Shown here: piece by piece, positions 63,866 through 64,000 of the stretch
Layout of the letters: every line of letters begins with the position of its first letter
Numbering within the stretch: the first letter of the stretch is position 1
DNA from: Coriobacteriia bacterium
GTDB lineage: Bacteria > Actinomycetota > Coriobacteriia > WRKU01 > JAENWW01
Assembly: GCA_016649875.1 (NCBI GenBank)
Contig: JAENWW010000004.1
Span: 44,873 to 108,872, forward strand
Direction: 5' to 3'
DNA length: 64,000 bases
Made by a program: the position numbers and the translations under genes
The notes under the pieces: model-generated
The model's database searches: none
What the model was told of the DNA's origin: nothing
The model's input: only the letters and a program-made list of their open reading frames with translations

Positions 63866-64000
63866 TTGTCAGACTTAACGCAAAACTGGGGGTGCGGACA
63901 AAATCCTGGACCTGATTTGAAACAGGAGGATGTCTATGCACTCACAAGAGCAAAGACAAAAAGCAGTACAGCTCTTTATCGAGGGCGGGAAATCTAAGGG
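63866..64000 (+). mobile_element. Left end of an insertion sequence (IS3-like), partial
   Basis: The stretch after the truncated recX has no similarity to recX and carries a 70-base non-coding end followed by a transposase start. The exact border is not visible because the other terminus lies outside the window; TGTCAGACTTAACG at about 63867 is a possible first terminal sequence. Confidence 0.65.
63936..64000 (+). CDS. IS3-family-like transposase OrfA, N-terminus (partial)
   Basis: ATG at 63936 behind a strong CAGGAGG. The visible residues begin MHSQEQRQKAVQLFIEGGKS, which is the pattern of the helix-turn-helix OrfA of IS3-type elements (HS-x-E-x-R-x-KAV-x-L-[YF]-I). Only 21 residues are inside the window. 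It is read in the same direction as recA. Confidence 0.68.
   Translation, partial: MHSQEQRQKAVQLFIEGGKSK

Noticed and set aside
1..64000. CRISPR arrays, prophage or defence islands
   Set aside because: No regularly spaced repeats, phage structural genes or nuclease-helicase operons were seen in the window.

Overview
This window looks like chromosome of a Gram-positive, probably anaerobic actinobacterium; the class Coriobacteriia is my best guess. That placement is inferred from gene content and order, not from a database match. Supporting signs are an LPXTG-type surface protein with its own sortase, a CGAAC-N4-GTTCG SOS box, PyrR-type attenuation, and TTG and GTG starts. Pyruvate phosphate dikinase, a membrane pyrophosphatase and a ferredoxin-dependent indolepyruvate oxidoreductase point to anaerobic energy metabolism. 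Every protein gene I can support lies on the + strand; the only minus-strand gene is one tRNA.

Layout. (1) 0-18.4 kb: the end of an unidentified gene, then ybeY-dgkA-CNNM-era-recO-glyQ-glyS-ppsR-ppdK-dgt-hppA-dnaG-rpoD. This is the ancient ybeY-to-sigA gene order known from Bacillus, here carrying a pyrophosphate-centred insert (ppdK, hppA) and dgt. (2) 18.4-20.7 kb: a small surface islet (DUF3494-type LPKTA protein plus class D-like sortase) with its own promoter, then a large hairpin, a CAU-anticodon tRNA (minus strand) and tRNA-Asn. (3) 20.7-30.5 kb: galE, an ABC-F ATPase, deoB, a very short CCA-adding-like nucleotidyltransferase, an M50 protease, trpS, scpA-scpB, an rluB-like gene and a histidine phosphatase. 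(4) 30.5-41.9 kb: a complete UMP operon, pyrR-pyrB-pyrC-carA-usp-carB-pyrK-pyrD-pyrF-pyrE, behind a promoter and a PyrR-responsive attenuator that can be read base by base. (5) 42-63.5 kb: rpsO, iorA-iorB-paaK, pnp, an aminotransferase, an M16 protease, dapB, an aspartate kinase, a DHFR-fold reductase, dapA, rnj, ftsK, a rodZ-like gene, yajQ, rimO, pgsA, cinA C-domain and recA. This is again an ancient order (rpsO-pnp-M16-dap-rnj-ftsK-rodZ-pgsA-cinA-recA) with lineage-specific insertions. (6) 63.6-64 kb: recX stops after its first helical repeat and is followed by the start of an IS3-like transposase, so an insertion sequence appears to have broken it.

How the genes fit together. ppsR, ppdK and hppA form a pyrophosphate economy, and the pyrophosphatase carries the glutamate position typical of Na+-pumping members. 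The pyr operon covers every step from bicarbonate and glutamine to UMP. iorAB, paaK and possibly the aminotransferase form an aryl-pyruvate/aryl-acetate module wedged between rpsO and pnp. dapA, dapB and aspartate kinase serve lysine and peptidoglycan. pnp and rnj supply RNA turnover; ftsK, scpAB and rodZ serve chromosome segregation and cell shape.

I see no CRISPR array, prophage or obvious defence system. The most interesting items are the Na+-type pyrophosphatase, the large spacer inside RpoD, the head-and-neck-only CCA-like enzyme, the stress protein inside the carAB pair, the rpsO leader hairpin and the IS-interrupted recX.
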